Of a stretch of DNA of 34,095 bases, positions 6,806 through 14,768 are shown one piece after another. Below the pieces are notes generated by a model. The model was given only the letters and a program-made list of their open reading frames with translations, was not told where the DNA came from and made no database searches. Position 1 is the stretch's first letter. Each line of letters begins with the position of its first letter. The position numbers and the translations under genes are program-made. Origin of the DNA: Azospirillum sp. B4 (GTDB lineage: Bacteria > Pseudomonadota > Alphaproteobacteria > Azospirillales > Azospirillaceae); contig NZ_BACU01000575.1 in the NCBI RefSeq assembly GCF_000333275.1, positions 1 through 34,095 of the forward strand. Direction: 5' to 3'.

Positions 6806-8011
6806 ATGGGCCAAATCGCGTCGGTTGGATCTGGATCATTTGTGGTGAGTGAAGCGTCCGCGAAGCGCACGACGATGGCGCGGCCGCGACTTCAGAATAT
6901 CGACGCGCTGCGCGGGCTGGTCATGGTCTTCATGCTGCTCGACCATGTTCGCGAGACGTGGTTCCTGTATGTGCCCGTCGCCGATCCGGTCGATGCCCGG
7001 ACGGCCGCGCCGGCGGTGTTTCTCGCCCGTCTGCTGGTCAGCCTGTGTGCGCCCATCTTCGTCGCGCTCACCGGTCTCGGCGTCTATCTGTATGCCAGCA
7101 ATCACACCAGGGGCGAAACGACGGCTTATTTGGTGAAACGCGGCCTTCTGCTGATGGCGATCGAGGTGCTGATCCTGTCGCCCATTTATTGGGGCATATC
7201 GCCGCCGATGCTCTGGCTGCAAGTCATCTGGTGCATCGGTGTGTGCATGATCGTGCTGGCGGCCTTGATCCGGCTGCCACGCCCCGCGTTGATCACCCTA
7301 GGCCTGGTCATCGTCTGTGGTCACAATCTTCTCGATCCCATCCACCTCACCCCCGATAATCCGTTGTTCATCCTTTGGGCCGAGCTGCATCAGCGCGATT
7401 TCATCTCGCTGCCGTTCGGCCTCGTCGCGAAAACGAGCTATCCCATTCTTCCGTGGATTGGTGTGATATCGCTGGGCTATGGCATCGGTCCGTGGTTCGA
7501 GGCCGACATTTCCCCGGAAACGCGCCAGCGCCGTCTTCTGACGCTTGGTTTCGGGATGATTGCCGCCTTCGTCGTATTGCGCGCGCTCAACATCTATGGC
7601 GACAAGCCGTGGTTCGTCGTCGACGGTGATCCGCTGCGCACGATGATGAGCTTTCTGGCGCTCACCAAATATCCGCCGTCTCTTCTCTTCCTGCTGCCGA
7701 CCTTGGGCGTCGGCGCGGTTCTGCTCGCCTTGCTGGACCGCGTACGGGACTCCGGCTTCGTCGGTGTGCTGTCGGTGTTCGGTGGGGCGCCGATGTTCTT
7801 TTACATCGTCCATCTCTGCACGCTTCGTATTCTGTATCATATCGCCTTCGCGATCTGGGGTTCGAACCACGGCACCGTGTTCGGGGTTGGCAGCTACGGC
7901 TGGGTGGTCGTCTGGTATCTCGGTTTGATAATTCCCTTCTACGTGCCGACCGCGTGGTTCTCCCGCCTCAAGAGGCGCCGTCGCGACATCGCCTGGCTGA
8001 AATACTTTTAA
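6806..8011 (+). CDS. DUF1624-type membrane acyltransferase (heparan-glucosaminide N-acetyltransferase-like)
   Basis: The product has 401 residues with about ten membrane helices. The N-terminal family signature is RLQNIDALRGLVMVFMLLDH (His at the end of helix 1), followed by RLLVSLCAPIFVALTGLGVY. This matches bacterial DUF1624/COG3503 proteins, which are predicted to move acyl groups across or at the membrane. The C-terminus is basic (SRLKRRRRDIAWLKYF). Start 6806 has a purine-rich GGGGAACGGGAC stretch upstream; Met at 6874 is an alternative nearer the family start. It is separated from the cupin by 194 bp and from the PLP enzyme by 135 bp, unlike the tight spacing elsewhere in the block, so it may be an insertion with its own promoter rather than a pathway member. 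Confidence 0.75.
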   Translation: MGQIASVGSGSFVVSEASAKRTTMARPRLQNIDALRGLVMVFMLLDHVRETWFLYVPVADPVDARTAAPAVFLARLLVSLCAPIFVALTGLGVYLYASNHTRGETTAYLVKRGLLLMAIEVLILSPIYWGISPPMLWLQVIWCIGVCMIVLAALIRLPRPALITLGLVIVCGHNLLDPIHLTPDNPLFILWAELHQRDFISLPFGLVAKTSYPILPWIGVISLGYGIGPWFEADISPETRQRRLLTLGFGMIAAFVVLRALNIYGDKPWFVVDGDPLRTMMSFLALTKYPPSLLFLLPTLGVGAVLLALLDRVRDSGFVGVLSVFGGAPMFFYIVHLCTLRILYHIAFAIWGSNHGTVFGVGSYGWVVVWYLGLIIPFYVPTAWFSRLKRRRRDIAWLKYF

Positions 8012-8146
8012 GGCGGGGGGCTTTAACCAGCGCGCGCGTGGCGGCCCCTTCCTGATCCGGCATTGGACCCGCTTGATCGCGCTTTCCAACCGGTCGCCCA
8101 ACCGATCGTCGGCATGCATTTCCAAGAATCTCCAAGAGAACCCAGG

Positions 8147-9322
8147 ATGATTGAAACCTTATCCAAGCCGCCCGCCCATTCTGGTCAGATGACCCTTGAT
8201 GCGGCTGAGACCCCGGCGCTGGTGCTTGACGTGGCGCGGTTCGATCGGAACGTGGCCCGATTGAAGGCGCGTTTGGCGCATCTCGGCGTTGGCTTCCGAC
8301 CGCATGTGAAAACCGCCAAATCGATCGACGTGGCCCAGCGCCTTTTCACGGGTGACCTGGGGCCGATCACCGTTTCGACAATAGCTGAAGCGGAATACTT
8401 CGCCGCCGCGGGTGCGACGGACATCGTCTATGCCGTCGGCTTGGCGCCGAAGAAGATCGCGCGGATACGTGACCTTGTGGCCCAGGGCGTGGACGTCGCG
8501 GTACTTATCGATACCGTCGAACAGGCCCAGGCCCTTGCCACGACGGCACGGGACGGCGGCGCGATGCCGGCGGTGTTGATCGAGATCGATTGTGACGGCC
8601 ATCGCGGCGGGCTTTCCCCCGGTAACGCCGCGATCATCGAGATCGCGGATATTCTGCGGGCAGGGGCGGTGGAGGTCCGGGGTGTGCTCACCCATGCCGG
8701 GGAATCCTACGCGTGCCGGGGAGGTGTGGGCCTGGTGGAGGCTGCCGAGGGCGAGCGCGCGGCCGCGGTGGCCGCCGCCCAGGCTTTGCGCCGCCACGGG
8801 CACGCGGCGCCGGTGGTCAGCGTGGGCTCGACCCCGACCGCGCATTTCGCCCGCGATCTCGATGGTGTGACGGAAGTGCGCGCCGGTGTCTTCATGTTCT
8901 TCGATCTCGTGATGCATGGCATCGGTGTCTGCGCGGTCGATGACATCGCCGTCTCGGTGCTGGCCACCGTCATCGGACACAAGCTGGAAAAGGGCTGGAT
9001 CCTGATCGACGCTGGCTGGATGGCCATGTCTCGCGACCGGGGGACGCAACGCCATCCAGTTGATCAAGGGTACGGCCTCGTCTGCGATGTCGACGGTGTG
9101 CCGTGGCCGGATCTGATCGTGGATGATGCCAGCCAGGAGCATGGGATCATCAAGGTCCGGCCCGGCAGCGCCGCCGCGTTGCCCGACCTTCCGGTCGGTG
9201 CACGCGTGCGTATTCTGCCCAACCATGCATGCGCGACGGCGGCTCAGCATGGGGCCTACCAGGTGGTCACAACCGGCAGCCGCGACATCGTGGCGGCGTG
9301 GCCACGGATGCGGGGATGGTGA
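8147..9322 (+). CDS. DSD1-family PLP enzyme (D-serine dehydratase / D-threonine aldolase-like)
   Basis: The product has 391 residues of fold-type III (alanine racemase-like barrel plus C-terminal beta domain). The PLP Lys lies in GFRPHVKTAKS, most likely Lys55. The C-terminal metal motif is LPNHACATAAQH, with His360 and Cys362. Family knowledge: eukaryotic-type D-serine dehydratase and D-threo-3-hydroxyaspartate dehydratase bind zinc through His-x-Cys, whereas D-threonine aldolase has His-x-Asp. The visible His-x-Cys therefore favours a dehydratase over an aldolase, though this does not settle it. A dehydratase would give an enamine/imine, and the next gene is a RidA-type imine hydrolase, which fits. 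The start at 8147 follows a CCCAGG stretch and matches the usual family N-terminus (ETPALVLD soon after). Confidence 0.8.
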   Translation: MIETLSKPPAHSGQMTLDAAETPALVLDVARFDRNVARLKARLAHLGVGFRPHVKTAKSIDVAQRLFTGDLGPITVSTIAEAEYFAAAGATDIVYAVGLAPKKIARIRDLVAQGVDVAVLIDTVEQAQALATTARDGGAMPAVLIEIDCDGHRGGLSPGNAAIIEIADILRAGAVEVRGVLTHAGESYACRGGVGLVEAAEGERAAAVAAAQALRRHGHAAPVVSVGSTPTAHFARDLDGVTEVRAGVFMFFDLVMHGIGVCAVDDIAVSVLATVIGHKLEKGWILIDAGWMAMSRDRGTQRHPVDQGYGLVCDVDGVPWPDLIVDDASQEHGIIKVRPGSAAALPDLPVGARVRILPNHACATAAQHGAYQVVTTGSRDIVAAWPRMRGW

Positions 9323-9327
9323 ACCTC

Positions 9328-9753
9328 ATGGAGATGAAGATAGAGACGTTGGAACCCGAGGGCCTTGCACGGCCAGGCGGCCACTACAGCCATGCCATCC
9401 GCTATGGCGGCTTGGTCTTCACGGCGGGCCAACTCGGCGTGCGCGCGGACGGCTCCCATACCGCTGATTTGGGGTTCGACGATCAGGTCCGGCAGGCGCT
9501 GTCCAACGTGTTGGTGGCATTGCGCGCCGCCGGCGCCGGGCCCGGCGATATTCTCAAGGTCACCGCCTACATCGTCGGCGTTGAGAATTGGCCCCGCTTC
9601 AACGCGGTCTATGCCGAGATGATGGGGGACGCGCGGCCGGCGCGGACGGTGGTTCCGGTCGGCGAGTTGCATTACGGCTATCTGGTCGAGATCGATGCCG
9701 TGGCGGTGTGTGGCGCGACCGGCGCCCGGGAGGGCGCGATGAACATGATCTGA
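9328..9753 (+). CDS. RidA family enamine/imine deaminase
   Basis: The product has 141 residues, close to the usual 125-135. Family motifs: GHYSHAIRYGGLVFTAGQLG (substrate-pocket strand), DDQVRQALSNVLVALRAAGA, DILKVTAYIV, and DARPARTVVPVGELHYGYLVEIDAVA, which contains the key Arg of the PARTVV stretch that binds the substrate carboxylate in active RidA proteins. RidA hydrolyses 2-aminoacrylate and related imines made by PLP enzymes or oxidases to keto acids and ammonia in the cytosol. The upstream gene can make such an intermediate. Start 9328 has GGTGA five bases upstream; an in-frame ATG at 9316 overlaps the stop of the upstream gene and is an alternative. Both imply tight coupling to the PLP enzyme. 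Confidence 0.85.
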   Translation: MEMKIETLEPEGLARPGGHYSHAIRYGGLVFTAGQLGVRADGSHTADLGFDDQVRQALSNVLVALRAAGAGPGDILKVTAYIVGVENWPRFNAVYAEMMGDARPARTVVPVGELHYGYLVEIDAVAVCGATGAREGAMNMI

Positions 9754-9846
9754 TCCCAGCCTTCAGGTTTTCGATGGGCCGGCCATTCCGGCGAGCCCTG
9801 GTTTCCCGTCCATCGTCGGCGCCTACCGCCGTCAGGATCTGGTGCG

Positions 9847-11307
9847 ATGACATCTGGAATGAATTCGGTTGCGGCCGGGGATGTGAATCCGGGGCGGGCG
9901 CTTTATATCGACGGGGCATGGGGGCCGGCGTCCGGCCCGGTGTCGTTGCCGGTGGTCGACCCGGCAAGCGAGGCTGTGATCGCCGAACTCGCGGCGGCGA
10001 CCGCCGCCGATCTCGACCGCGCCGTCGCGGCGGCGCGCGCGGCCCTGCCGGCGTTCAGCGCCACGCCGGTCGCGGATCGGCGCGCGCTGCTTGAGCGCAT
10101 ACACGCGCTGATCCTGGAGCGGGCGGAGCCGCTGGCCCAGGCGCTGTCGCGTGAGATGGGTGCGGCCATCAGCCATGCCCGCGCCGCCCATGTCCCCCTC
10201 GCGGCGGCGCACGTCCGTGCGGCTGCCGATGTGCTGGCGACCTATCCGTTCCTGACCATGCGGGGCACCACCGCCATCGTACGCGAGCCGATCGGGGTCT
10301 GTGGCCTGATCACGCCGTGGAACTGGCCGCTGTACCAAATAACGGCGAAGGTCGCCCCGGCCCTGGCCGCCGGATGCACCGTGGTGCTGAAGCCCAGCGA
10401 GTTGTCACCGCTGAACGCGTTGCTGTTCGCCGAAATCATGCACGACGCGGGCACGCCGCCAGGTGTCTTCAACCTGGTCAACGGCACCGGCCCGGAAATC
10501 GGGGCGGCCATGGCGGCCCATCCCGGTATCGACATGATCTCGATCACCGGTTCCAACCGGGCCGGCGTGCTGGTCGCCCAGGCGGCGGCGGTGACCGTCA
10601 AGCGGGTGACCCAGGAACTGGGCGGCAAGTCGCCCAACGTTTTCCTGCCCGATGCCGATTTCCCGCGCGCCGTTCCGCTGGGTGTCATGGCCGCGTTCCG
10701 CAATGTTGGCCAGTCCTGCAGCGCGCCCACCCGCATGATCGTGCCCCGGGCCCGAATGGCGGAGGTGGAGGCCATCGCCCGGGCGACGGCGGGGGCCATC
10801 ATCGTCGGCGATCCGTCCGACGGGAAGACCGTCTTGGGCCCCATCGCCAACCGCGCCCAGTTTGAACGCGTCCAGGCCATGATCGCCGCAGGTATCGCGG
10901 AGGGTGCCACTTTGGTCTGCGGCGGGCCCGGGCGTCCGGAGGGCAGGACCCGCGGCTTCTATGTCCGCCCGACGATCTTTTCGGGCGTCACGCGCGCGAT
11001 GAGGGTCGCGCAGGAGGAAATCTTCGGGCCTGTCCTGTGCGTCATGCCTTACAACGATGTGGACGAGGCCGTCGATATCGCCAACGACACGGTCTTCGGG
11101 CTGGGCGGTCACGTCCAGGGGGGCGATATCGAACGCGCGCGCGATGTCGCTCGCCGCATCCGCACCGGGCAGGTTCATCTCAATCATCCCGCCTGGGATC
11201 CCCACGCGCCGTTCGGCGGCTACAAGCGGTCGGGCAACGGCCGGGAATACGGGGTCTTCGGTGTCGAGGAGTACCTCGAAACCAAGGCCATACTCGGCTA
11301 CGCCTGA
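9847..11307 (+). CDS. NAD(P)-dependent aldehyde dehydrogenase
   Basis: The product has 486 residues, the normal family length. The catalytic Cys291 lies in NVGQSCSAPTR, and the general base Glu257 in VTQELGGKSPNVF. The cofactor-binding stretches are PWNWPLYQITAKVAPALAAG and ITGSNRAG. The C-terminal FGGYKRSGNGREYGVFGVEE is the usual ALDH oligomerisation end. It oxidises an aldehyde to the acid in the cytosol. In this block the aldehyde could come from the FAD oxidase or from an aldol-type cleavage. The substrate cannot be read from sequence. It lies 93 bp after the RidA gene and 28 bp before the oxidase, in the same direction. Confidence 0.9.
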   Translation: MTSGMNSVAAGDVNPGRALYIDGAWGPASGPVSLPVVDPASEAVIAELAAATAADLDRAVAAARAALPAFSATPVADRRALLERIHALILERAEPLAQALSREMGAAISHARAAHVPLAAAHVRAAADVLATYPFLTMRGTTAIVREPIGVCGLITPWNWPLYQITAKVAPALAAGCTVVLKPSELSPLNALLFAEIMHDAGTPPGVFNLVNGTGPEIGAAMAAHPGIDMISITGSNRAGVLVAQAAAVTVKRVTQELGGKSPNVFLPDADFPRAVPLGVMAAFRNVGQSCSAPTRMIVPRARMAEVEAIARATAGAIIVGDPSDGKTVLGPIANRAQFERVQAMIAAGIAEGATLVCGGPGRPEGRTRGFYVRPTIFSGVTRAMRVAQEEIFGPVLCVMPYNDVDEAVDIANDTVFGLGGHVQGGDIERARDVARRIRTGQVHLNHPAWDPHAPFGGYKRSGNGREYGVFGVEEYLETKAILGYA

Positions 11308-11335
11308 CCTTCGTCTCATGGGAGATCGCATCGCC

Positions 11336-12661
11336 ATGTCGGCGCCTCTACGTCTCATCCAGTCCTCCCCCGCCTTGCCCACCGAGGCCGACGCCGTGGT
11401 GATCGGTGGCGGCATCGTCGGCGCCTTCGCCACCTATTATCTCGCGATGCGGGGCCTGAAGGTCGCGCTGGTCGAGAAGGGCGTGGTCGGCGGTGAGCAA
11501 TCGAGCCGCAACTGGGGCTGGTGCCGGCAGCAGAACCGCGATGCGCGTGAACTGCCGATATCAACCAAAAGCCTCGATCTTTGGGACCGCTTCGCCGCCG
11601 ACAGTGGTGAGGATGCCGGATTTCGACGCTGCGGCTTGTTTTATCTGAGCAACGACGAAGAGGAACTGGACACCTGGGCCCGCTGGGGCGCCTTCGCGCG
11701 GACGGTCGGCGTCAGCACGCGGATGCTCGATGGCGCCGAGGCGACCGAACGGGGCGGTTTCACGGGGCGGCGTTGGCGGGGGGGCGTGTTGGCCCCGACC
11801 GACGGCATCGCCGACCCCGGGCTCGCGGCCCCGGCGGCGGCAAAGGCGGCGATGCGGCACGGCGGCACCGTTCATCAAGGCTGTGCCGCGCGGGGCATCG
11901 AACTGGCGGGCGGCGCAGTGAGCGGCGTCATTACCGAAAAGGGCACCATCCGTACGAAGCTGGCCATACACACCGGTGGCGCGTGGGCCTCTTCCTTTTG
12001 TCATCAGTTGGGCATTCGCTTTCCCCAGGCATCGGTGCGCCAGTCCATTGTCGCGGTGGCCAGCGACCAGATCGATTTGCCGGACGCCCTTCACACCAAG
12101 TCGGTGTCGATCACGCGCCGTGGCGACGGGTGTCATACCCTGTCGATCAGCGGGTGGGCGCGGGTCGATCCGACGCCCCAGTTCTTCCGCTTCCACCGCG
12201 AATTCCTGCCCATGTTCCTGCGGCGCTGGCGCAGCCTGTCGCCGGGGGGGCTGGAAGGCTGGCGCTCCGGTCATGAAACGGGCTCCCGCTGGACCGTCGA
12301 TCAGTCGACGCCGATGGAGCGGATGCGTGTTCTAGATCCAACGCCGGATCCGCGCACGGTACGCCTGACAGTGAAGCGGGCGGTCGACCTCGTTCCTGCC
12401 CTTAGGGCCGCTCCAGTCATGAACACCTGGGCCGGCTATATCGATAGCACGCCCGATGGCGTCCCAGTGATTGGTGGGATACCCGACGTCCCTGGCTTCA
12501 TCCTTGCGGCGGGATTCAGTGGCCACGGCTTCGGCATCGGACCTGGCGCGGGGCACCTGATCGCTGATCTTGCAACGGGTTCCACACCGATCGTCGATCC
12601 TCGCCCTTATGCCCTATCACGCTTCGACAAGGGCGAGAAAATCGATGTCGCGGACTTCTGA
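11336..12661 (+). CDS. FAD-dependent amino-acid/amine oxidoreductase (DAO family)
   Basis: The product has 441 residues. The dinucleotide-binding motif is VVIGGGIVGAFATYYLAMRG with the acidic end of strand 2 at VALVEKG. An SSRNWGWCRQQNRD stretch follows, typical of DAO-family oxidases that may carry FAD near a conserved Arg/Asn. The C-terminal WAGYIDSTPDGVPVIGGI and AGFSGHGFGIGPGAG are standard for the family (glycine, sarcosine and D-amino-acid oxidases/dehydrogenases). It would oxidise an amine to an imine, and RidA upstream could hydrolyse some such imines. The start at 11336 was chosen for the GGGAGA upstream; ATG at 11318 in the same frame adds six residues. It is the last gene of the block. 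Confidence 0.85.
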   Translation: MSAPLRLIQSSPALPTEADAVVIGGGIVGAFATYYLAMRGLKVALVEKGVVGGEQSSRNWGWCRQQNRDARELPISTKSLDLWDRFAADSGEDAGFRRCGLFYLSNDEEELDTWARWGAFARTVGVSTRMLDGAEATERGGFTGRRWRGGVLAPTDGIADPGLAAPAAAKAAMRHGGTVHQGCAARGIELAGGAVSGVITEKGTIRTKLAIHTGGAWASSFCHQLGIRFPQASVRQSIVAVASDQIDLPDALHTKSVSITRRGDGCHTLSISGWARVDPTPQFFRFHREFLPMFLRRWRSLSPGGLEGWRSGHETGSRWTVDQSTPMERMRVLDPTPDPRTVRLTVKRAVDLVPALRAAPVMNTWAGYIDSTPDGVPVIGGIPDVPGFILAAGFSGHGFGIGPGAGHLIADLATGSTPIVDPRPYALSRFDKGEKIDVADF

Positions 12662-12849
12662 GTAGTAGAACTAGCGCGACAGCGTCGGCATTCAGGGCCG
12701 ACGATGCGGTATTTCGAGCAGAGAAGCAGCTGACCCTGCGCCATTTTCTCCGCCATCTGACATAAGAGCCGCCAGACAGTCCGAATAGCATCTAATTCTA
12801 AGCAGCCAGTCGAGGAACCTTTCGCTCAGTTAGGCGCAAGTCTGCCGAT

Positions 12850-12880
12850 AACCCGGCCTCCGTAGGGAGGCCGGGTTTTT
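12850..12880 (+). terminator. Rho-independent terminator
   Basis: A perfect 12-bp stem (arms 12850-12861 and 12866-12877) with loop GTAG; the right arm runs straight into a T-run at 12876-12880. It reads in the plus direction and would end transcripts of the catabolic block. The 188 bp between the oxidase stop and this stem hold no gene that I can support; a weaker 7-bp hairpin sits at 12683-12703. Confidence 0.85.
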
Positions 12881-12964
12881 GCTGTGCGCTCGCGAACGCC
12901 AGCAATGCAAGCGTTCGGCCTGGGCCGTGTTGCGCCTTTGACGATGGCTGCGGAAGCTTGGCTG

Positions 12965-13595
12965 GAACTGGTTGGCGGTCGCCTTGGTGCAGGAGATACG
13001 GTCGAAGGCGAGGTGCAGCTTGTGGGCCTTGATCAGGTTCTCCGCCTGGATCCGGGCACAATAGACCTTCTCGTACAGCGACTTGGGCTGACCGGTCAGA
13101 TTGGTGACGATGAAGCGGCTGTCCACGCCCTGGGGGAGGCATCGATGCGGGCGATCACCCGGCGCTCGGTCTTCCAGGATTTGGCGGCGTAGGGGAATTC
13201 GGTGCGGCGCCGCACCTTGTCGCCGACGGGGACCACGCGGCGCAGCAGCACCTTGTTGCCGGCCAGACCGAAGACATAGCCGACCCGATGACGCTCGCAC
13301 CCGCGGCGAAGCCGCGTCATCCGTGCCGAAGGCCTCATAGATATGGATGGGCATGAAGCAGCGGCTGTCGTGGTGGGCATTGAACAGGCAAAGCTGCTGC
13401 AGGCCCTAGGCCCGGTCCTCGGTGTCGTCGATGTCCAGGATGATGCGGCGGGGAACGGTGGCGAAGCTGTCGCAGAACAGTTCCACCATGGCCGCCATCA
13501 TGCGCGTCAGCGCCACCGGGCCCGGCAGGTTCTCCAGGCGCGTCATCGTCGGCTGCGAGCGCAGGTCCAAGGGGGGCTTCTGGTTCCCAGACCCC
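12965..13595 (-). pseudogene. Decayed IS1380-type transposase
   Basis: Read on the minus strand, pieces of one transposase appear in successive frames. The first is TMTRLENLPGPVALTRMMAA with RRIILDIDDTED, the catalytic-Asp region of IS1380 DDE transposases. An in-frame stop follows at 13406-13408, then LFNAHHDSRCFMPIHIYEAF. After an apparent internal deletion come CERHRVGYVFGLAGNKVLL and EFPYAAKSWKTERRVIAR. After another frame change come DSRFIVTNLTGQPKSLYEK and YCARIQAENLIKAHKLHL, ending at ATANQF. The true N-terminus and the last 60 or so residues of the family are missing. So it has at least one nonsense codon, one deletion and frame changes, and cannot be active. I could not identify terminal inverted repeats or a target duplication. 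Confidence 0.8.
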
Positions 13596-13762
13596 GCATC
13601 TGGGGAAGGGCCCTTCGCCCCTTTTCCCTCGCGAGTGCTGGGTGCCGTCGGGTGGTTCCGCGGCGCGCTGGCGCAACGCCAGTGCGTATCGACGCGCCCG
13701 CTCTGGCGCCCATTCTCAACCAGATGCGGGCGCCTGGCCCGAATAGGATTGCGATTGAAAGA

Positions 13763-13791
13763 TTGAAAGTACGCACTCAGTGGTATTTATA
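13763..13791 (+). promoter_or_regulatory. Candidate promoter in AT-rich leader of the biosynthetic operon
   Basis: TTGAAA at 13763-13768 and TTTATA at 13786-13791 are 17 bp apart, a sigma-70-like arrangement. The -35 box is the second of two back-to-back ATTGAAAG repeats. The whole stretch 13741-13946 is much richer in A and T than its surroundings. If used, transcription would begin near 13798 and leave a leader of about 150 bases before the first gene, whose ribosome site is the GGGGA at about 13936. Confidence 0.35.
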
Positions 13792-13946
13792 AAATATCGC
13801 CATGGTTTATTGTTCCTATGGTCGCTGCGGCAATTAATTCATTGTATTTCCGGTATAAATCCGTCCTGTAGAAATATTATCTGTAAGTAAAATCAGAAGA
13901 TATCGTCTTTGGGGCGCGGAAATCTATCACTCTTGGGGATTTTCAC

Positions 13947-14768
13947 ATGGAAACATTAAGCGATCACATTTTGCCGGTGTTGCGGACCATGCCTGACGGG
14001 CCATTCCGCGCACCGCTGCTGAGGGGCTTTGCCAATCACAAGGCGGAATTCGCCGTTATCGAGAACGGTTTCCGCGACCTGACGTCGCGACGGCACGATG
14101 GTGAAGCCCTGCGCCGCTTCTTTGGAAGCTGGAGCCAGACCAACAACAGCGCCATGACCGTGGCGGGTATCAGCAACAGGCTGACTTTAAAGCTTCATCG
14201 CGGCGAACCCGTGCTGGACCAGCAATCTCTGCTGCAGTCCCTGGTTTCCCTGCATCGCATCATCGACGAAGACCTGGCGGTGACGCACAAGATCCTGCAT
14301 TCGAAGATGTTCCACACCATGGCGACCGATATCGTCGGTGACGACGCCTGGCTCCAGACCCGCTACATCGACAGGAGCGCCGCCGAATTCAAGACGTGGA
14401 AGGACCACATGTCCTTGCGCGAACCCGATATCGCGCTGGGCCTGCTGACCACGCTGGCACATGAAATTTACACGCATGGTGAGGTGGAGTTCATCCTGCC
14501 CCTGTTCCGACAGTGGCTGATTGAGCACTTCCACTATACGGAAGAAGACACGGCCCGCCCCCTGCGCTGGATCAGCGTGCACTGTGGTGGCACGGAGAAG
14601 AACCACTTCTTCCATGCGCTGAATGCCCTGAACCATTATGCGCGGGCGTTCGACGTCGACTGGGAGGCCTATGATCTGGCCGGGATCGTGGGCCAGTATC
14701 TGCAAAGGAAGGCGGCCGTTCTTCAGGCGCTGTTTCCTGCCCCCGTACATGTTCATGAACATGCGTGA
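13947..14768 (+). CDS. Haem-oxygenase-like (HDO/TenA-fold) candidate oxidase, first gene of biosynthetic operon
   Basis: The product has 273 residues, soluble and almost all helical. Its pattern fits the haem-oxygenase-like superfamily that includes TenA, PqqC and the non-haem diiron oxidases (UndA, BesC, SznF type). Helix 2 has SLHRIIDEDLAVTHKILH with Asp107/Glu108 and His114. A middle helix has TLAHEIYTHGEVEF with Glu173/Glu179. A later helix has HCGGTEKNHFFHALNAL with His212, Glu217 and His220. These are the kinds of positions that supply metal ligands in that family, but the exact ligand set cannot be fixed by eye. The last residues (VHVHEHA) are His-rich. HDO enzymes cleave, decarboxylate or N-oxygenate amino-acid or fatty-acid-like substrates. 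It overlaps the next gene by eight bases. Alternatives are a TenA-like hydrolase or a non-metal member of the fold. Confidence 0.6.
   Translation: METLSDHILPVLRTMPDGPFRAPLLRGFANHKAEFAVIENGFRDLTSRRHDGEALRRFFGSWSQTNNSAMTVAGISNRLTLKLHRGEPVLDQQSLLQSLVSLHRIIDEDLAVTHKILHSKMFHTMATDIVGDDAWLQTRYIDRSAAEFKTWKDHMSLREPDIALGLLTTLAHEIYTHGEVEFILPLFRQWLIEHFHYTEEDTARPLRWISVHCGGTEKNHFFHALNALNHYARAFDVDWEAYDLAGIVGQYLQRKAAVLQALFPAPVHVHEHA

Noticed and set aside
12662..12849. Possible extra coding frame or tRNA between the oxidase and the terminator
   Set aside because: No frame has recognisable motifs, and no cloverleaf or CCA end was found; only a 7-bp hairpin is visible.
13751..13769. ATTGAAAG tandem as a CRISPR repeat fragment
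   Set aside because: Only two 8-base units without spacers; no array and no cas genes in the window.
14749..14766. Overlap of the first two biosynthetic genes as a programmed frameshift fusion
   Set aside because: There is no slippery sequence, and each protein has a sensible start or stop; ordinary translational coupling explains it.
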